A DNA stretch of 64,000 nucleotides from Lentimicrobium sp. (GTDB lineage Bacteria; Bacteroidota; Bacteroidia; Bacteroidales; Lentimicrobiaceae), in NCBI GenBank assembly GCA_023957275.1, contig JAMLHF010000007.1:1-64000 (forward strand), written 5' to 3'. Of the stretch, positions 55,456 to 64,000 are shown piece by piece. How positions within the stretch are numbered: position 1 is the stretch's first letter; each line of letters opens with the position of its first letter. Both the position numbers and the translations under genes were made by a program. The notes under the pieces are model-generated. The model saw only the letters and a list, made by a program, of their open reading frames with translations. It did no database searches and was not told where the DNA came from.

Positions 55456-56760
55456 TTACAGGAAAAGCAGTTGTGTAAGAATATAAACAGGCAATAGCAC
55501 AACCAGGGAGAACTTGATCATATAACCAAAGAATCCGGGCATATCTATCTTGTTTTCTTCTGCAATCGCTTTCACCATAAAGTTGGGACCGTTACCGATG
55601 TAAGTCATGGAACCAAAGAAAACGGCACCTACCGAGATGGCTTTGAGCATATAGTCCGGGATTCCGGCTACGAGTCCGGTAGCGGACGCATCGGTAAGGC
55701 CAAGCGCGAGATTGTAGAATGATACGGCCGTTGGAGCGTTGTCGAGGAATGAGCTGAGGGCGCCGGTGGCATAATAGAACTGGGCTACGGTTTCAACGCC
55801 CAGGGATTTTGCATTGGCTTCGAGCCACAGCAGGGCCGGCACCATAGTGATAAAGATACCCAGAAAGAGATAAGCCACCTCAACGATAGGGCCATAGGTA
55901 AACTTGTTGGCCTGACGTAGTTTAGCTGAGGTAAAGTAAAGTGATAGTCCGGCCATGATAAGAATGGCGGCTTCGCGCACGAACGCCAGATAATGGTTGT
56001 GCTCTATGGCAGGGATGTATTGCTTGTTAAGGAAGGCTACCGAAAGCACAACACCGGCCAGGAAGAAAAAGTTAAACCGGCCCCGGAGCTTTATCGGCTG
56101 AATATTGGTCTTATCGAAAATAATGTTGGCAGGCGGTTCCTTGCGATAGAAATACTTATCAGTCAAGTAATAAAGCAACAGCAACATCCCGTTGGTAAAT
56201 AACCACTCGGGAGCCAGCTGGAAGAACCAGGTAAAAGGGGCTCCCCTCAGATAAAGCAGAAACAAAGGCGGATCGCCCAGGGGTGTCAAAAGACCACCGG
56301 CATTGGCGACAATGGCAATAAAAAACAATATGGTATGCACCTTGTACCACCTTTCGGAATTGGTATTGATAACCGGACGGATCAGCAGCATGGCGGCTCC
56401 TGTGGTTCCCATAAAGGAGGCAAGCACCGCGCCAATCGCCAGAAATAGCGTGTTGATGGATGGTTTCGCTTCAATATCCCCGCTCAGGTTTATCCCTCCG
56501 GTAATGATAAACAATCCACCCAGCAGAATAATAAATGGCAGGTAGTCAAAAATCAACTGATGTTCGAGATTGTGAAGAAATCCTGTGGCAATCAGGTAAA
56601 TGGCCGTAGGAATCCCCAACACAAGGGAAACGATCAGCTTGTTTCTGTTGCTCTCCCACCAGTGGTGAAACATCAACGGGCCAACCGCAATCATCATCAG
56701 CATTACAAAGAACGGAATAGAAGCATACAAGGGAATGCTTTCATGTAAACCATGTTCCAT
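55456..56760 (-). CDS. Sodium:proton antiporter-like / CitMHS-type ion transporter
   Basis: This 434-residue inner-membrane protein has 11-12 hydrophobic helices and belongs to the ion-transporter superfamily, usually annotated in this phylum as a sodium:proton antiporter or citrate-type transporter. Visible family-like segments are GAVLASFMGTTGAAMLLIRP, NAGGLLTPLGDPPLFLLYLR and SSFLDNAPTAVSFYNLALG. The paired GTTGAA and DNAPTA re-entrant signatures are typical of NhaD/ArsB-like carriers. It probably has a role in Na+ or pH homeostasis; the ion is not proven. It lies downstream of era on the same strand with a 177-bp AT-rich gap that carries a -7 element and palindromes. Confidence 0.82.
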   Translation of the reverse strand: MEHGLHESIPLYASIPFFVMLMMIAVGPLMFHHWWESNRNKLIVSLVLGIPTAIYLIATGFLHNLEHQLIFDYLPFIILLGGLFIITGGINLSGDIEAKPSINTLFLAIGAVLASFMGTTGAAMLLIRPVINTNSERWYKVHTILFFIAIVANAGGLLTPLGDPPLFLLYLRGAPFTWFFQLAPEWLFTNGMLLLLYYLTDKYFYRKEPPANIIFDKTNIQPIKLRGRFNFFFLAGVVLSVAFLNKQYIPAIEHNHYLAFVREAAILIMAGLSLYFTSAKLRQANKFTYGPIVEVAYLFLGIFITMVPALLWLEANAKSLGVETVAQFYYATGALSSFLDNAPTAVSFYNLALGLTDASATGLVAGIPDYMLKAISVGAVFFGSMTYIGNGPNFMVKAIAEENKIDMPGFFGYMIKFSLVVLLPVYILTQLLFL

Positions 56761-56817
56761 AAGATTTTTTTTGGAAGTTAAAAGTGCGCTAAAGTAAGAA
56801 AATCAACTAAAAATAGC

Positions 56818-56825
56818 CAAAAGTA
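56818..56825 (-). promoter_or_regulatory. Putative -7 element (TACTTTTG) for the antiporter gene
   Basis: This is an exact TAnnTTTG match on the minus strand, 57 bp before the antiporter ATG. It overlaps the edge of an inverted repeat. There is no TTTG at -33. Confidence 0.42.
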
Positions 56826-56890
56826 TATTTATTTATGTATGTATTTATATACTTATTTATACTATTGAACATCAATAGTTTGTATAAATA
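56821..56890. repeat. AT-rich palindromes upstream of the antiporter gene
   Basis: AAGTATAT (56821-56828) is inverted at 56847-56854. TATTTATAC (56854-56862) is inverted at 56882-56890. Inside the latter, ACTATTG (56861-56867) is inverted at 56873-56879. They could be operators or the tail of the era transcript. Confidence 0.55.
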
Positions 56891-56937
56891 TCCGCATTCG
56901 ACCGTTCGATTATTATGAACAAATGCTCATAAAATCA

Positions 56938-57816
56938 TCACAGTTCATATCCGAAACGCTTCAGTTGTTGCGGATCATCGCGCCAGTCCTTGCTCACCTT
57001 AACCCTGAGCTCAAGATAAACCTTCCCTTCAATAAAAGCCTCAATATCCTTTCGGGCGGCCATACCCAAACCTTTGATGGACTTGCCGTGATGCCCGAGA
57101 ATAATAGCCTTCTGCGACTCCCTGGCTACATAAATTGTAGCAGCAATGTGGGTAATATTCTCTTTCTCCTTGTATTCATCAACGGCGACTTCCACAGAAT
57201 AAGGAATTTCCTGTTTGTAATACAGCAATATTTTTTCGCGGATGATCTCGGAAACGAAAAACCGCATGGAGCGGTCCGTCAGTTCGTCCTTGGGATAGTA
57301 TGCCGGTGATTCCGGAAGTTTCTCAAGCAGTGTATCGAACACGCGGTCAAGATTAAAGCGGTGCAGGGCAGAAACCGGGATTACGATAGCCCCGGGTAAC
57401 TGCGCTTCAAGCTTTGCCAGCAGGGCTACCACTTCTTCCTGGGTACAGAGGTCGATTTTATTGAGCACAGCGATTACAGGCCTGTTCAGGGAGTTGAGCC
57501 GGGCAAGAAAAGTATCTTCAAAGGCAGCATCCTCCTTTTCGGTAACCAGCAGAAAAATATCGGCATCCTCAATGGCCGCATCCACAAACTTCATCATCGA
57601 CTCATGAAGTTTGTAATGAGGTTTGACCATTCCGGGGGTATCGGAATACACGATCTGAAAATCATCTCCGTTTACGATTCCCATAATCCGGTGACGGGTA
57701 GTCTGGGCTTTAGAGGTTATGATGGAGAGCTTCTCTCCTACAAGGGCATTCATAAGGGTGGATTTCCCTACATTGGGATGCCCTATAATATTGACAAAAC
57801 CCGACTTATGGCTCAT
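56938..57816 (-). CDS. era: GTPase Era
   Basis: This essential GTPase binds 16S rRNA during small-subunit maturation. The 292-residue protein is of normal length. G1 is GHPNVGKST (residues 12-20), the switch I region SKAQTTRHRIMG, G3 DTPG (YSDTPGMVKP) and G4 NKID (VIAVLNKIDL). The C-terminal KH domain ends in VKVSKDWRDDPQQLKRFGYE. Start 57816 (MSHKSGFVNIIG) is preferred over an upstream in-frame ATG at 57846, because the G domain normally begins within a few residues of the start. It is divergent from the initiator tRNA and der. Confidence 0.97.
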   Translation of the reverse strand: MSHKSGFVNIIGHPNVGKSTLMNALVGEKLSIITSKAQTTRHRIMGIVNGDDFQIVYSDTPGMVKPHYKLHESMMKFVDAAIEDADIFLLVTEKEDAAFEDTFLARLNSLNRPVIAVLNKIDLCTQEEVVALLAKLEAQLPGAIVIPVSALHRFNLDRVFDTLLEKLPESPAYYPKDELTDRSMRFFVSEIIREKILLYYKQEIPYSVEVAVDEYKEKENITHIAATIYVARESQKAIILGHHGKSIKGLGMAARKDIEAFIEGKVYLELRVKVSKDWRDDPQQLKRFGYEL

Positions 57817-57839
57817 CTGGAAAAAAAATTGAGAATAAA

Positions 57840-57871
57840 TTTGCACGGCAAAGAAACAAAATATATCTTTG
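57840..57871 (+). promoter_or_regulatory. Consensus Bacteroidetes promoter of the initiator tRNA
   Basis: TTTG at 57840-57843 is followed after exactly 20 bp by TATCTTTG at 57864-57871. This is a full -33/-7 promoter, with transcription expected to begin about 57877, some 23 bases before the tRNA. Confidence 0.75.
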
Positions 57872-57874
57872 CAG

Positions 57875-57892
57875 TCCGGTTAAAAAACCGGA
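57875..57892 (+). other. Perfect 7-bp hairpin in the tRNA 5' leader
   Basis: TCCGGTT and AACCGGA enclose an AAAA loop between the promoter and the tRNA. It may mark a pre-tRNA processing site; that role is inferred. Confidence 0.55.
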
Positions 57893-57899
57893 ATTATAG

Positions 57900-57974
<75 letters not shown>

Positions 57975-57982
57975 AAATCAAA

Positions 57983-58016
57983 CAAAAGCCTTGTAATCAA
58001 GGCTTTTGTTGTTTTA
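57983..58016 (+). terminator. Terminator of the initiator tRNA
   Basis: CAAAAGCCTTG and CAAGGCTTTTG form a perfect 11-bp stem with TAAT loop, 8 bp after the CCA end, followed by TTGTTTT. Confidence 0.85.
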
Positions 58017-58076
58017 CACCATCACCTGAACCGGGCGTTTACTGAAAAAACCCGGAATGATAAAACCACCCTGAAG

Positions 58077-59381
58077 ATGTCAAACATTATTGCAATTGTT
58101 GGCCGGCCCAATGTAGGAAAATCGACCTTTTTCAATCGCCTTACCGGCGAAAGGGCAGCCATCGTTGATCCGACGAGCGGCGTTACCCGCGACCGTCACT
58201 ATGGAACTTCAGATTGGAACGGCATTGAGTTTTCAGTTATTGATACAGGGGGCGTGGTTATTGGAAGCGAGGATGTTTTTGAAGATGCCATCCGTAAGCA
58301 GGTAGAACTTGCCATGGAAGAAACCGATGTGATCCTTTTTATGGTAGATGCCAAAGAAGGCATGTCGCCCCTTGACGAAGATGTGGCTGATCTGATCCGG
58401 CGCTCTCCTAAAAAGGTATTTCTGGTTGTCAATAAGGTGGATAACAGCAACCGCTCGGCGGATGCCATCGAGTTTTACGCCCTGGGATTCGAAAAAATTT
58501 ATGAAATATCGGCCATCAATGGTTCCGGAACCGGCGAGCTGCTCGACGATGTTGTCAGGGAGTTTGAGAATACGGTAAAGGAAGATATTCCCGACCTTCC
58601 GAAAATCGCCTTTGTAGGAAGGCCCAACGTCGGCAAATCATCCATGATCAACGCGCTGCTGGGCGATGAACGGAATATAGTTACCCCCGTTGCCGGCACC
58701 ACCCGTGATTCGATTTATACCCGTTACAACAGTTTTGGCTTTGATTTTCTGCTGGTGGATACGGCCGGGCTCAGGAAAAAAGGGAAAGTAACCGAAAACA
58801 TCGAGTTCTACTCCGTGATGCGCTCTATCCGCGCCATTGAGAACAGCGATGTTTGCGTGCTGATGCTTGACGCCACCCAGGGAATTGAAAGTCAGGATAT
58901 CAATATTTTCAGCCTTATACAGAAAAACCACAAGGGCGTGGTGATTGTTGTGAATAAATGGGACCTGGTGGAAAAAGAAACCAATACCCACAAGGATTAC
59001 GAAGAGCTGATCCGAAGCCGGATCGCGCCATTCACCGATGTCCCCATTATTTTCACCTCAGTCATTAACAAACAGCGCATCCACAAGACCCTGGAAACCG
59101 CCAACAAAGTCAACAAAGCGCGCAGCCAGAACATACCCACCCGCCAGCTGATGGATATCATGCTGCCGATTGTAACAGAAACCCCGCCACCGGCTGTAAA
59201 AGGAAAATTCGTAAAGGTCAAATACATCACGCAACTCAAGCTGGCATACCCTGCATTTGTATTTTTCTGTAATATGCCGCAATATGTAGCGGATCCTTAC
59301 AAAAGATTTGTGGAAAACCGTATGCGTGAGCAGTTTGACTTCCATGGCGTCCCCATTGAAATCTTTTACCGGCAAAAATAA
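58077..59381 (+). CDS. der: GTPase Der (EngA), 50S ribosome assembly
   Basis: This double-GTPase acts in large-subunit maturation (434 residues, normal length). The first G domain starts at residue 2 ([23 protein letters not shown]). The second G domain (about 178-345) has [25 protein letters not shown] and NKWDLVEKE. The C-terminal KH-like domain (about 350-434) ends in [13 protein letters not shown]. It starts 103 bp after the tRNA and runs into an S4-domain gene 6 bp later, so those two are co-transcribed. Confidence 0.97.
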   Translation: MSNIIAIVGRPNVGKSTFFNRLTGERAAIVDPTSGVTRDRHYGTSDWNGIEFSVIDTGGVVIGSEDVFEDAIRKQVELAMEETDVILFMVDAKEGMSPLDEDVADLIRRSPKKVFLVVNKVDNSNRSADAIEFYALGFEKIYEISAINGSGTGELLDDVVREFENTVKEDIPDLPKIAFVGRPNVGKSSMINALLGDERNIVTPVAGTTRDSIYTRYNSFGFDFLLVDTAGLRKKGKVTENIEFYSVMRSIRAIENSDVCVLMLDATQGIESQDINIFSLIQKNHKGVVIVVNKWDLVEKETNTHKDYEELIRSRIAPFTDVPIIFTSVINKQRIHKTLETANKVNKARSQNIPTRQLMDIMLPIVTETPPPAVKGKFVKVKYITQLKLAYPAFVFFCNMPQYVADPYKRFVENRMREQFDFHGVPIEIFYRQK

Positions 59382-59387
59382 AGCGTG

Positions 59388-59774
59388 ATGGCTGACGATC
59401 TGCGAATCGACAAATGGTTGTGGGCCGTACGTATCTATAAGACCCGTACCATGGCCGGGGAAGCCTGCCGGGCCGGAAAGGTTAAAATTGACGGGATTTC
59501 AGTTAAACCTTCACGGATCATCAAACCGGAAGATATCATCACGGTGAGCCTTGGTCCGCTTACACGCACGGTGAAGGTTAAAGCACTGATCCACAACCGT
59601 GTTTCTGCAAAACTGGTGCCTGAATCGCTCGAAGACCTCACCCCTGCCGAGGAGTACGAACGCATCAAATTTATGCAGGAACTGAATGCAGAACGCCGCG
59701 ACCGCGGAACAGGCAGGCCCACTAAAAAAGAAAGGCGACTGATCGACAGGTTGAAAGGGCCCGAAAAGCCTTAA
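59388..59774 (+). CDS. S4-domain RNA-binding protein (Hsp15/RqcP-like)
   Basis: This 128-residue protein consists of an S4 RNA-binding domain at the N-terminus (DLRIDKWLWAVRIYKTRTMA, then GKVKIDGISVKPSRIIKPED) and a basic helical tail rich in Arg, Lys and Glu (ERRDRGTGRPTKKERRLIDR). Hsp15/HslR-type proteins bind the free or stalled large ribosomal subunit and help recycle blocked nascent chains. It follows der by 6 bp, a ribosome-assembly context. A GTG at 59385 is also possible as start, but ATG 59388 is preferred. Confidence 0.88.
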   Translation: MADDLRIDKWLWAVRIYKTRTMAGEACRAGKVKIDGISVKPSRIIKPEDIITVSLGPLTRTVKVKALIHNRVSAKLVPESLEDLTPAEEYERIKFMQELNAERRDRGTGRPTKKERRLIDRLKGPEKP

Positions 59775-59795
59775 TATCTGCCTTTGGCGCTTCCT

Positions 59796-60983
59796 TTACT
59801 CCACCCTCAGCACCAGTCCCTTCAGGTATTCCCCCTCGGGATGAAAAATACTTACGGGATGATCGGCAGAATGGCCGAGATGATGAATAATCCTGACATC
59901 CCGGCCGGACTCCATGGCTGCAGACATTGCCATAGAAATAAACATCTCCCGGTTCATCGCCTGCGAACATGAAAATGTAAAGAGGAAGCCGCCCGGCTTA
60001 ATTTTTTTCATGGCAGCTGCATTGATATAGCGGTAACCCTGAAGCGCCTTGTGACGATCGGCATGGCGCTTTGCAAATGCCGGGGGATCGAGCACGATAA
60101 GGTCAAAATCTTCCGGCATTCCTGTCAGATAAGTTTTGGCATCGTCCACCACACTTTCATGCCTTTCAGCCTCCAGTCCGTTCAAACTGAGGTTGGCCTC
60201 CAGCGTATTTATCGCTTTGCGCGAACTGTCGAGTGAAGTAACATGAACGGCTCCGGCCGCCAACGCGTAGACTGAAAAGCCTCCGGTATAACAAAAGGCA
60301 TTGAGCACTTTCCTGCCATGGGCAAAACGGCCCAGCATAGCCCTGTTATCCCGCTGATCAAGGAAGAAACCGGTTTTCTGGCCGTTTATAAAATCAATCT
60401 GAAAGCGGTGGCCATTCTCAAGGATTTCGGCCACACTTTCTTCGCCATAAAGAAACCCGTCTCCCTCCGAATATGCACCGGATTTTCCAAGGGCTTCGGC
60501 ACTTTTGTCGTAGATGGCCTTCAGGCCGGAGCCATACAACCGTTTCAGCGCTTCCGCCAGATGCATCCTGTTCAGATACATCCCGGTACTATGCGCCTGA
60601 AGCACAGCCACCCCGTTGTAATAATCAACAATCAGCCCGGGAAGTCCGTCGCCTTCACTGAAAACAAGACGGTAAGCATTGCTCTGATGATTGCCGGTGA
60701 ACCCGGTATCCTTGCGTAACTGATAACAAGCGGACAGTTTCCGGTACCAGAAATCATCACCGGGGCGGGTTACGCCAAAGGAAAACAGCTTCACGGCAAT
60801 GGAGCCGCTGCAGGCATGACCATAACCAAGCGTATTACCCTGATAATCGCACACTTCGACCATATCCCCGTCAACAGGTTTGCCTTCCGCCCTTGAAATG
60901 GCTCCCGAAAACACCCATGGATGAAACCTGCGCACGGCTTCATCGCGGCCTTTGCTGAGAATGATCTTCGCTGCAATTTCCAT
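59796..60983 (-). CDS. rlmI: 23S rRNA (cytosine-5-)-methyltransferase RlmI family
   Basis: This class I SAM-dependent rRNA methyltransferase (395 residues, normal length) has an N-terminal PUA domain (1-75: VRRFHPWVFSGAISRAEGKP). The EEHEE-like central region (EGDGLPGLIVDYYNG) and the Rossmann domain follow, with QKTGFFLDQRDNR, the SAM motif VLNAFCYTGGFSVYAL and the catalytic-loop DLIVLDPPAFAK. FSCSQ carries the Cys of m5C enzymes. RlmI methylates C1962 of 23S rRNA in E. coli; the same position here is inferred. It is divergent from the PfkB gene, with -7 elements on both strands in between. Confidence 0.93.
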   Translation of the reverse strand: MEIAAKIILSKGRDEAVRRFHPWVFSGAISRAEGKPVDGDMVEVCDYQGNTLGYGHACSGSIAVKLFSFGVTRPGDDFWYRKLSACYQLRKDTGFTGNHQSNAYRLVFSEGDGLPGLIVDYYNGVAVLQAHSTGMYLNRMHLAEALKRLYGSGLKAIYDKSAEALGKSGAYSEGDGFLYGEESVAEILENGHRFQIDFINGQKTGFFLDQRDNRAMLGRFAHGRKVLNAFCYTGGFSVYALAAGAVHVTSLDSSRKAINTLEANLSLNGLEAERHESVVDDAKTYLTGMPEDFDLIVLDPPAFAKRHADRHKALQGYRYINAAAMKKIKPGGFLFTFSCSQAMNREMFISMAMSAAMESGRDVRIIHHLGHSADHPVSIFHPEGEYLKGLVLRVE

Positions 60984-60999
60984 ATCGTATGATTTTTGG

Positions 61000-61007
61000 C
61001 AAATTTA
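61000..61007 (-). promoter_or_regulatory. Putative -7 element (TAAATTTG) for rlmI
   Basis: This is an exact TAnnTTTG match on the minus strand, 16 bp before the rlmI ATG. It forms a divergent pair with the plus-strand copy at 61029. Confidence 0.45.
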
Positions 61008-61028
61008 CAGCTTAAAGATCAAATGACG

Positions 61029-61036
61029 TAAATTTG
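61029..61036 (+). promoter_or_regulatory. Putative -7 element (TAAATTTG) for the PfkB gene
   Basis: This is an exact TAnnTTTG match 45 bp before the ATG at 61082. The nearest upstream TTTG (60995-60998) is 30 bp away, too far for a normal -33 box. Confidence 0.45.
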
Positions 61037-61081
61037 TAGAGCAGCCCTTCCCAGGACAGCAACTTACAAACAAGCCAGTCC

Positions 61082-61975
61082 ATGCAGAAAATTTTTATCG
61101 CCGGAGGCGTTTCCATCGACAGCATCATATATCTCCCCGAATTCCCGGCTCCAAGGCCGCAAACCATTCACCATTGCAGATTTGCCGAGACTGTTGGCTC
61201 CACAGGAAGCGGGAAAGCCCTTAACCTCTGCAGACTTGGGTTTGATGTAACATTGCATGCCATGATCGGGGATGACAGCTATGGTGAAAAGGCCCGGAAG
61301 CTGCTCACCCATCCTGACCTCACTTTTCTTTACGATATTGATGTTTCCGGCACAGAACGACACACGAACATCATGAACGCCGCAGGAGAACGCATCTCGG
61401 TTTTTACAAATAATGTGAGCGAAAATCCCGGCATTGACTATTCACAGTTCAATCGCCTGATAAAGGAATCAGACCATGTGGTGATTAACCTGGGCAGTTA
61501 CACGAAAAAACTGCTTCCGGTTGCAAAAACTGAAGGAAAACCGGTCTGGACAGATCTGCATGACTATGACGGCCGGAATCCCTGGTACGATGATTTTGTG
61601 AATTCGGGCGATTACATTGTCTTAAGTTCCGATAATATGCCCGATTACCGCCGCTTTATGCAAAAAATGATTGCTACCGGTAAAAAAATGGTGGTAACGA
61701 CACATGGCCGGAACGGATCTACCGGATTGACGAAAAATAATGAGTGGATTGAAGTCAGGGCCGTTGACTTATACAAAATGGCCGACAGCAACGGGGCCGG
61801 AGATGCCTACTTCAGCGGATTGCTCTATGGATTTTCGAAAGGATATGGCATCAGAAAATGCATGGAAATGGGTAGTATAGCCGGCGCCATGTGTGTTGGT
61901 TCAGATCTGTTACATCGCCCCGATTTATCGCCCGGAATGCTTGAAAAACATCATCAAAGCTACTTTGGTAGCTAA
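61082..61975 (+). CDS. PfkB-family carbohydrate kinase
   Basis: This 297-residue ribokinase-like sugar or nucleoside kinase has the N-terminal substrate-side motif GSTGSGKALNLCRLGFDVTL (the usual GGxxxN in variant form, with SGKALN). The C-terminal PfkB signature is DSNGAGDAYFSG, with the catalytic base Asp241, and anion-hole glycines are present. The substrate (ribose, fructose or a nucleoside) cannot be identified. It is divergent from rlmI and followed 100 bp later by a GH31 enzyme; there is no evident functional link. Confidence 0.9.
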   Translation: MQKIFIAGGVSIDSIIYLPEFPAPRPQTIHHCRFAETVGSTGSGKALNLCRLGFDVTLHAMIGDDSYGEKARKLLTHPDLTFLYDIDVSGTERHTNIMNAAGERISVFTNNVSENPGIDYSQFNRLIKESDHVVINLGSYTKKLLPVAKTEGKPVWTDLHDYDGRNPWYDDFVNSGDYIVLSSDNMPDYRRFMQKMIATGKKMVVTTHGRNGSTGLTKNNEWIEVRAVDLYKMADSNGAGDAYFSGLLYGFSKGYGIRKCMEMGSIAGAMCVGSDLLHRPDLSPGMLEKHHQSYFGS

Positions 61976-62075
61976 ACGGTCTTAAAAACCAGGGGTCGAA
62001 ATTCCATCTTAAAGGCAATCTGCCTGAATTTTTATAAATTTACCTGATTTATCACTGCCTGAAATATTCAGAAAA

Positions 62076-64000
62076 ATGAAATTATTCTTCCGGATTACCT
62101 GTTTGCCTCTTTTCCTGATAATGATGCTGTTTCCCAATGAGCAATTGCAGGCTCAGGCATCTTCACGGCAATTCAAAGAAATCAGGATTGTTGAAGAAAA
62201 GATAGAAATAAAGGTGAATGACGGGATATATCTGATCGCGCCCTTAAACGATTGCATTTTTCACACCACCTTTTATCCTGAAGGAAAGACCCTGAAAGAC
62301 TTTTCATATGCCTCCGGCCTGAAGCCCAAGAAGGTAGAATTTACCCTGACCGAAGCCGGCAACAATCTGAGCATTGTCTCAAAAGGCATTCAGGTGAAAA
62401 TAACAAAATCACCGTTTTCGATCTCTTATTATTTCAATGACCGCCTGCTGATCACTGAGAACAAAGGTTATATAGCCACTGATTCAACGTATTTGATAAA
62501 CCTGGGGATCGAAAAAGATGAAATTCTTTATGGAGGTGGTGCACGGGTGTTGGGCATGAACCGCCGTGGAAACCGGCTAAAGCTATACAACAGGGCTCAT
62601 TATGGTTATGAAACGCGGTCGGAACTTATGAATTATACCCTGCCCCTGTTTATTTCTTCAAAACAATATGCCGTGCTGTTCGATAATGCAGGTACAGGAT
62701 TTCTGGACCTTGACAGCGGACAGACCAATGACGTAATTTACGAAGCTGCTTCGGGCACACCAAACTATTATGTAGTTGCCGGAACTGACTGGTATAACCT
62801 GATAGAGCAATATACCCTGCTCACCGGCCGTCAGCCTTTGCCGCCCCGCTGGGCGTTCGGAAATTTCAGCAGCCGTTTTGGATATCATTCACAGGCGGAA
62901 ACCGAAGCCACCGTCAGGAAGTTTTTCAAAGAAGGGATTCCGCTCGATGCCGTAATCATTGATATTTACTGGTTCGGGAAAGACATTCAGGGCCATATGG
63001 GCAATCTTGACTGGTACCGCGACAGTTTCCCCAACCCTGAGCGGATGATGAAGCAGTTCAGCAAAAAAGGCGTAAAAACCATTCTGGTTACAGAGCCATT
63101 TATACTGACCACTTCCAGGCGCTGGCAGGAAGCTGTGGACAACCAGGTACTCGGCACTGACTCCGGAGGGAAGCCCTACACCTACGATTTCTATTTCGGC
63201 AATACCGGACTGATTGATATTTTCAAACCGGAAGCCCGGGAGTGGTTCTGGAATATTTACAAAGGCCTGACTCAACAAGGCGTCGGAGGCTGGTGGGGCG
63301 ACCTTGGGGAACCGGAGGTTCATCCCGCCGGTTTGCAGCATGTGAACGGCACGGCCGATGAAGTCCACAATGCTTATGGTCATGAGTGGGCCGGACTGAT
63401 TTTTGAAGGTTACCGCCGCGATTTCCCCGACACCCGCCCGTTTATCCTTATGCGCGCCGGTTATGCCGGCTCTCAGCGTTACGGTATGATTCCCTGGACG
63501 GGTGACGTGAACCGTACCTGGGGAGGCCTGATACCCCAGCCTGAGATTTCGCTGCAAATGGGTATGCAGGGGCTGGCATATATGCATTCCGACCTCGGCG
63601 GATTTGCCGGTGGCGACACCATCGACAATGAACTATACACCCGCTGGCTGCAATATGGGGTATTTCAGCCAATATACCGGCCCCATGCACAGGAACATAT
63701 CCCGGCTGAACCCGTTTTTCAGAAGGAAACCACCAAAGCCAGGGCAAAAAAAGCCATCGAACTCAGGTATAAACTCCTGCCATATATCTATAACATGGCT
63801 TTCGAGAACAACCAGACAGGGAAACCACTGATGATCCCCCTCTTCTTTAATGAACCCGGGAACAACCAGCTTCTTACATACGATTCCGCCTATATGTGGG
63901 GAGACGCATTCCTTGTTTCGCCGGTAAAAAGTCCCGGAATCAGCCAACAGCGGATCTACCTGCCGGCCGGCTCCTCCTGGACCGATTTCTATTCGGGAGA
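62076..64000 (+). CDS. GH31-family glycosidase or transglucosylase, N-terminal part
   Basis: The first 641 residues of a secreted GH31 TIM-barrel enzyme are present; the end lies outside the window. There is a signal peptide (1-26, FRITCLPLFLIMMLF... LQAQ), an N-terminal beta-sandwich (about 27-265, with YGGGARVLGMNRRGNR), and the catalytic barrel from PLPPRWAFGNFSSRFGYHSQ. The nucleophile is Asp409 in GWWGDLGEPEVHP and the acid/base is Asp477 in MIPWTGDVNRTWGG. The 68-residue spacing equals that between Asp412 and Asp480 of Cellvibrio Agd31B as I recall it. The GDLGEPE form is seen in alpha-transglucosylases, so a 4-alpha-glucosyltransferase is possible. It acts on alpha-glucans in the periplasm or outside. 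Confidence 0.9.
   Translation, partial: MKLFFRITCLPLFLIMMLFPNEQLQAQASSRQFKEIRIVEEKIEIKVNDGIYLIAPLNDCIFHTTFYPEGKTLKDFSYASGLKPKKVEFTLTEAGNNLSIVSKGIQVKITKSPFSISYYFNDRLLITENKGYIATDSTYLINLGIEKDEILYGGGARVLGMNRRGNRLKLYNRAHYGYETRSELMNYTLPLFISSKQYAVLFDNAGTGFLDLDSGQTNDVIYEAASGTPNYYVVAGTDWYNLIEQYTLLTGRQPLPPRWAFGNFSSRFGYHSQAETEATVRKFFKEGIPLDAVIIDIYWFGKDIQGHMGNLDWYRDSFPNPERMMKQFSKKGVKTILVTEPFILTTSRRWQEAVDNQVLGTDSGGKPYTYDFYFGNTGLIDIFKPEAREWFWNIYKGLTQQGVGGWWGDLGEPEVHPAGLQHVNGTADEVHNAYGHEWAGLIFEGYRRDFPDTRPFILMRAGYAGSQRYGMIPWTGDVNRTWGGLIPQPEISLQMGMQGLAYMHSDLGGFAGGDTIDNELYTRWLQYGVFQPIYRPHAQEHIPAEPVFQKETTKARAKKAIELRYKLLPYIYNMAFENNQTGKPLMIPLFFNEPGNNQLLTYDSAYMWGDAFLVSPVKSPGISQQRIYLPAGSSWTDFYSG

Overview
The window is a chromosomal segment of a Bacteroidota (Bacteroidetes) bacterium, probably a Bacteroidales-type anaerobe. 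The phylum rests on two SusC/SusD pairs, an ECF sigma factor with FecR and an STN-domain SusC, six proteins with type IX secretion (T9SS) C-terminal domains, a PorP/SprF protein, and promoters of the TTTG / TAnnTTTG type. The anaerobic lifestyle and the order are inferences, based only on the 2-oxoacid:ferredoxin oxidoreductase (KorAB) and the YfcC/DcuC-type carrier.

Layout. Positions 1-1790 hold the end of korA and all of korB, closed by a terminator. A GNAT acetyltransferase, an unknown membrane-anchored protein and a T9SS-exported thioredoxin-like protein follow. Next come two tandem paralogous T9SS adhesin-like proteins (3976-8756), deoC and an aldo/keto reductase. The centrepiece is a single 23.2-kb gene (11069-34252) for a secreted protein of about 7,727 residues. 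It carries about 87 Ig/PKD-like modules and ends in a gliding-motility-type (type B) T9SS domain. It is followed 40 bp later by a PorP/SprF-family outer-membrane partner and a strong terminator.

Positions 35834-43335 hold a T9SS-exported cyanophycinase-like peptidase whose second half looks like a degenerate copy of the first. They also hold a YfcC-type carrier, an M14 carboxypeptidase split by a one-base frameshift, and a T9SS protein with a recent internal duplication. Positions 43687-55030 carry two SusC/SusD transport pairs with an ECF sigma/FecR pair between them and no adjacent degradative enzymes. The rest is largely housekeeping: a Na+/H+ antiporter-like protein, era, an initiator tRNA with its own promoter and terminator, der, an S4 RNA-binding protein, rlmI, a PfkB kinase, and a GH31 glycosidase or transglucosylase cut by the window end.

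How it fits together. The accessory content is dominated by the cell surface: T9SS cargo, a giant adhesin with its probable dedicated partner, and TonB-dependent uptake under likely FecI/FecR-type control. The most unusual feature is the giant protein, whose repeat arrays show nested higher-order periodicity: dimers in one array and trimers in the PKD array. No mobile element, phage, CRISPR array, rRNA or restriction system was seen.
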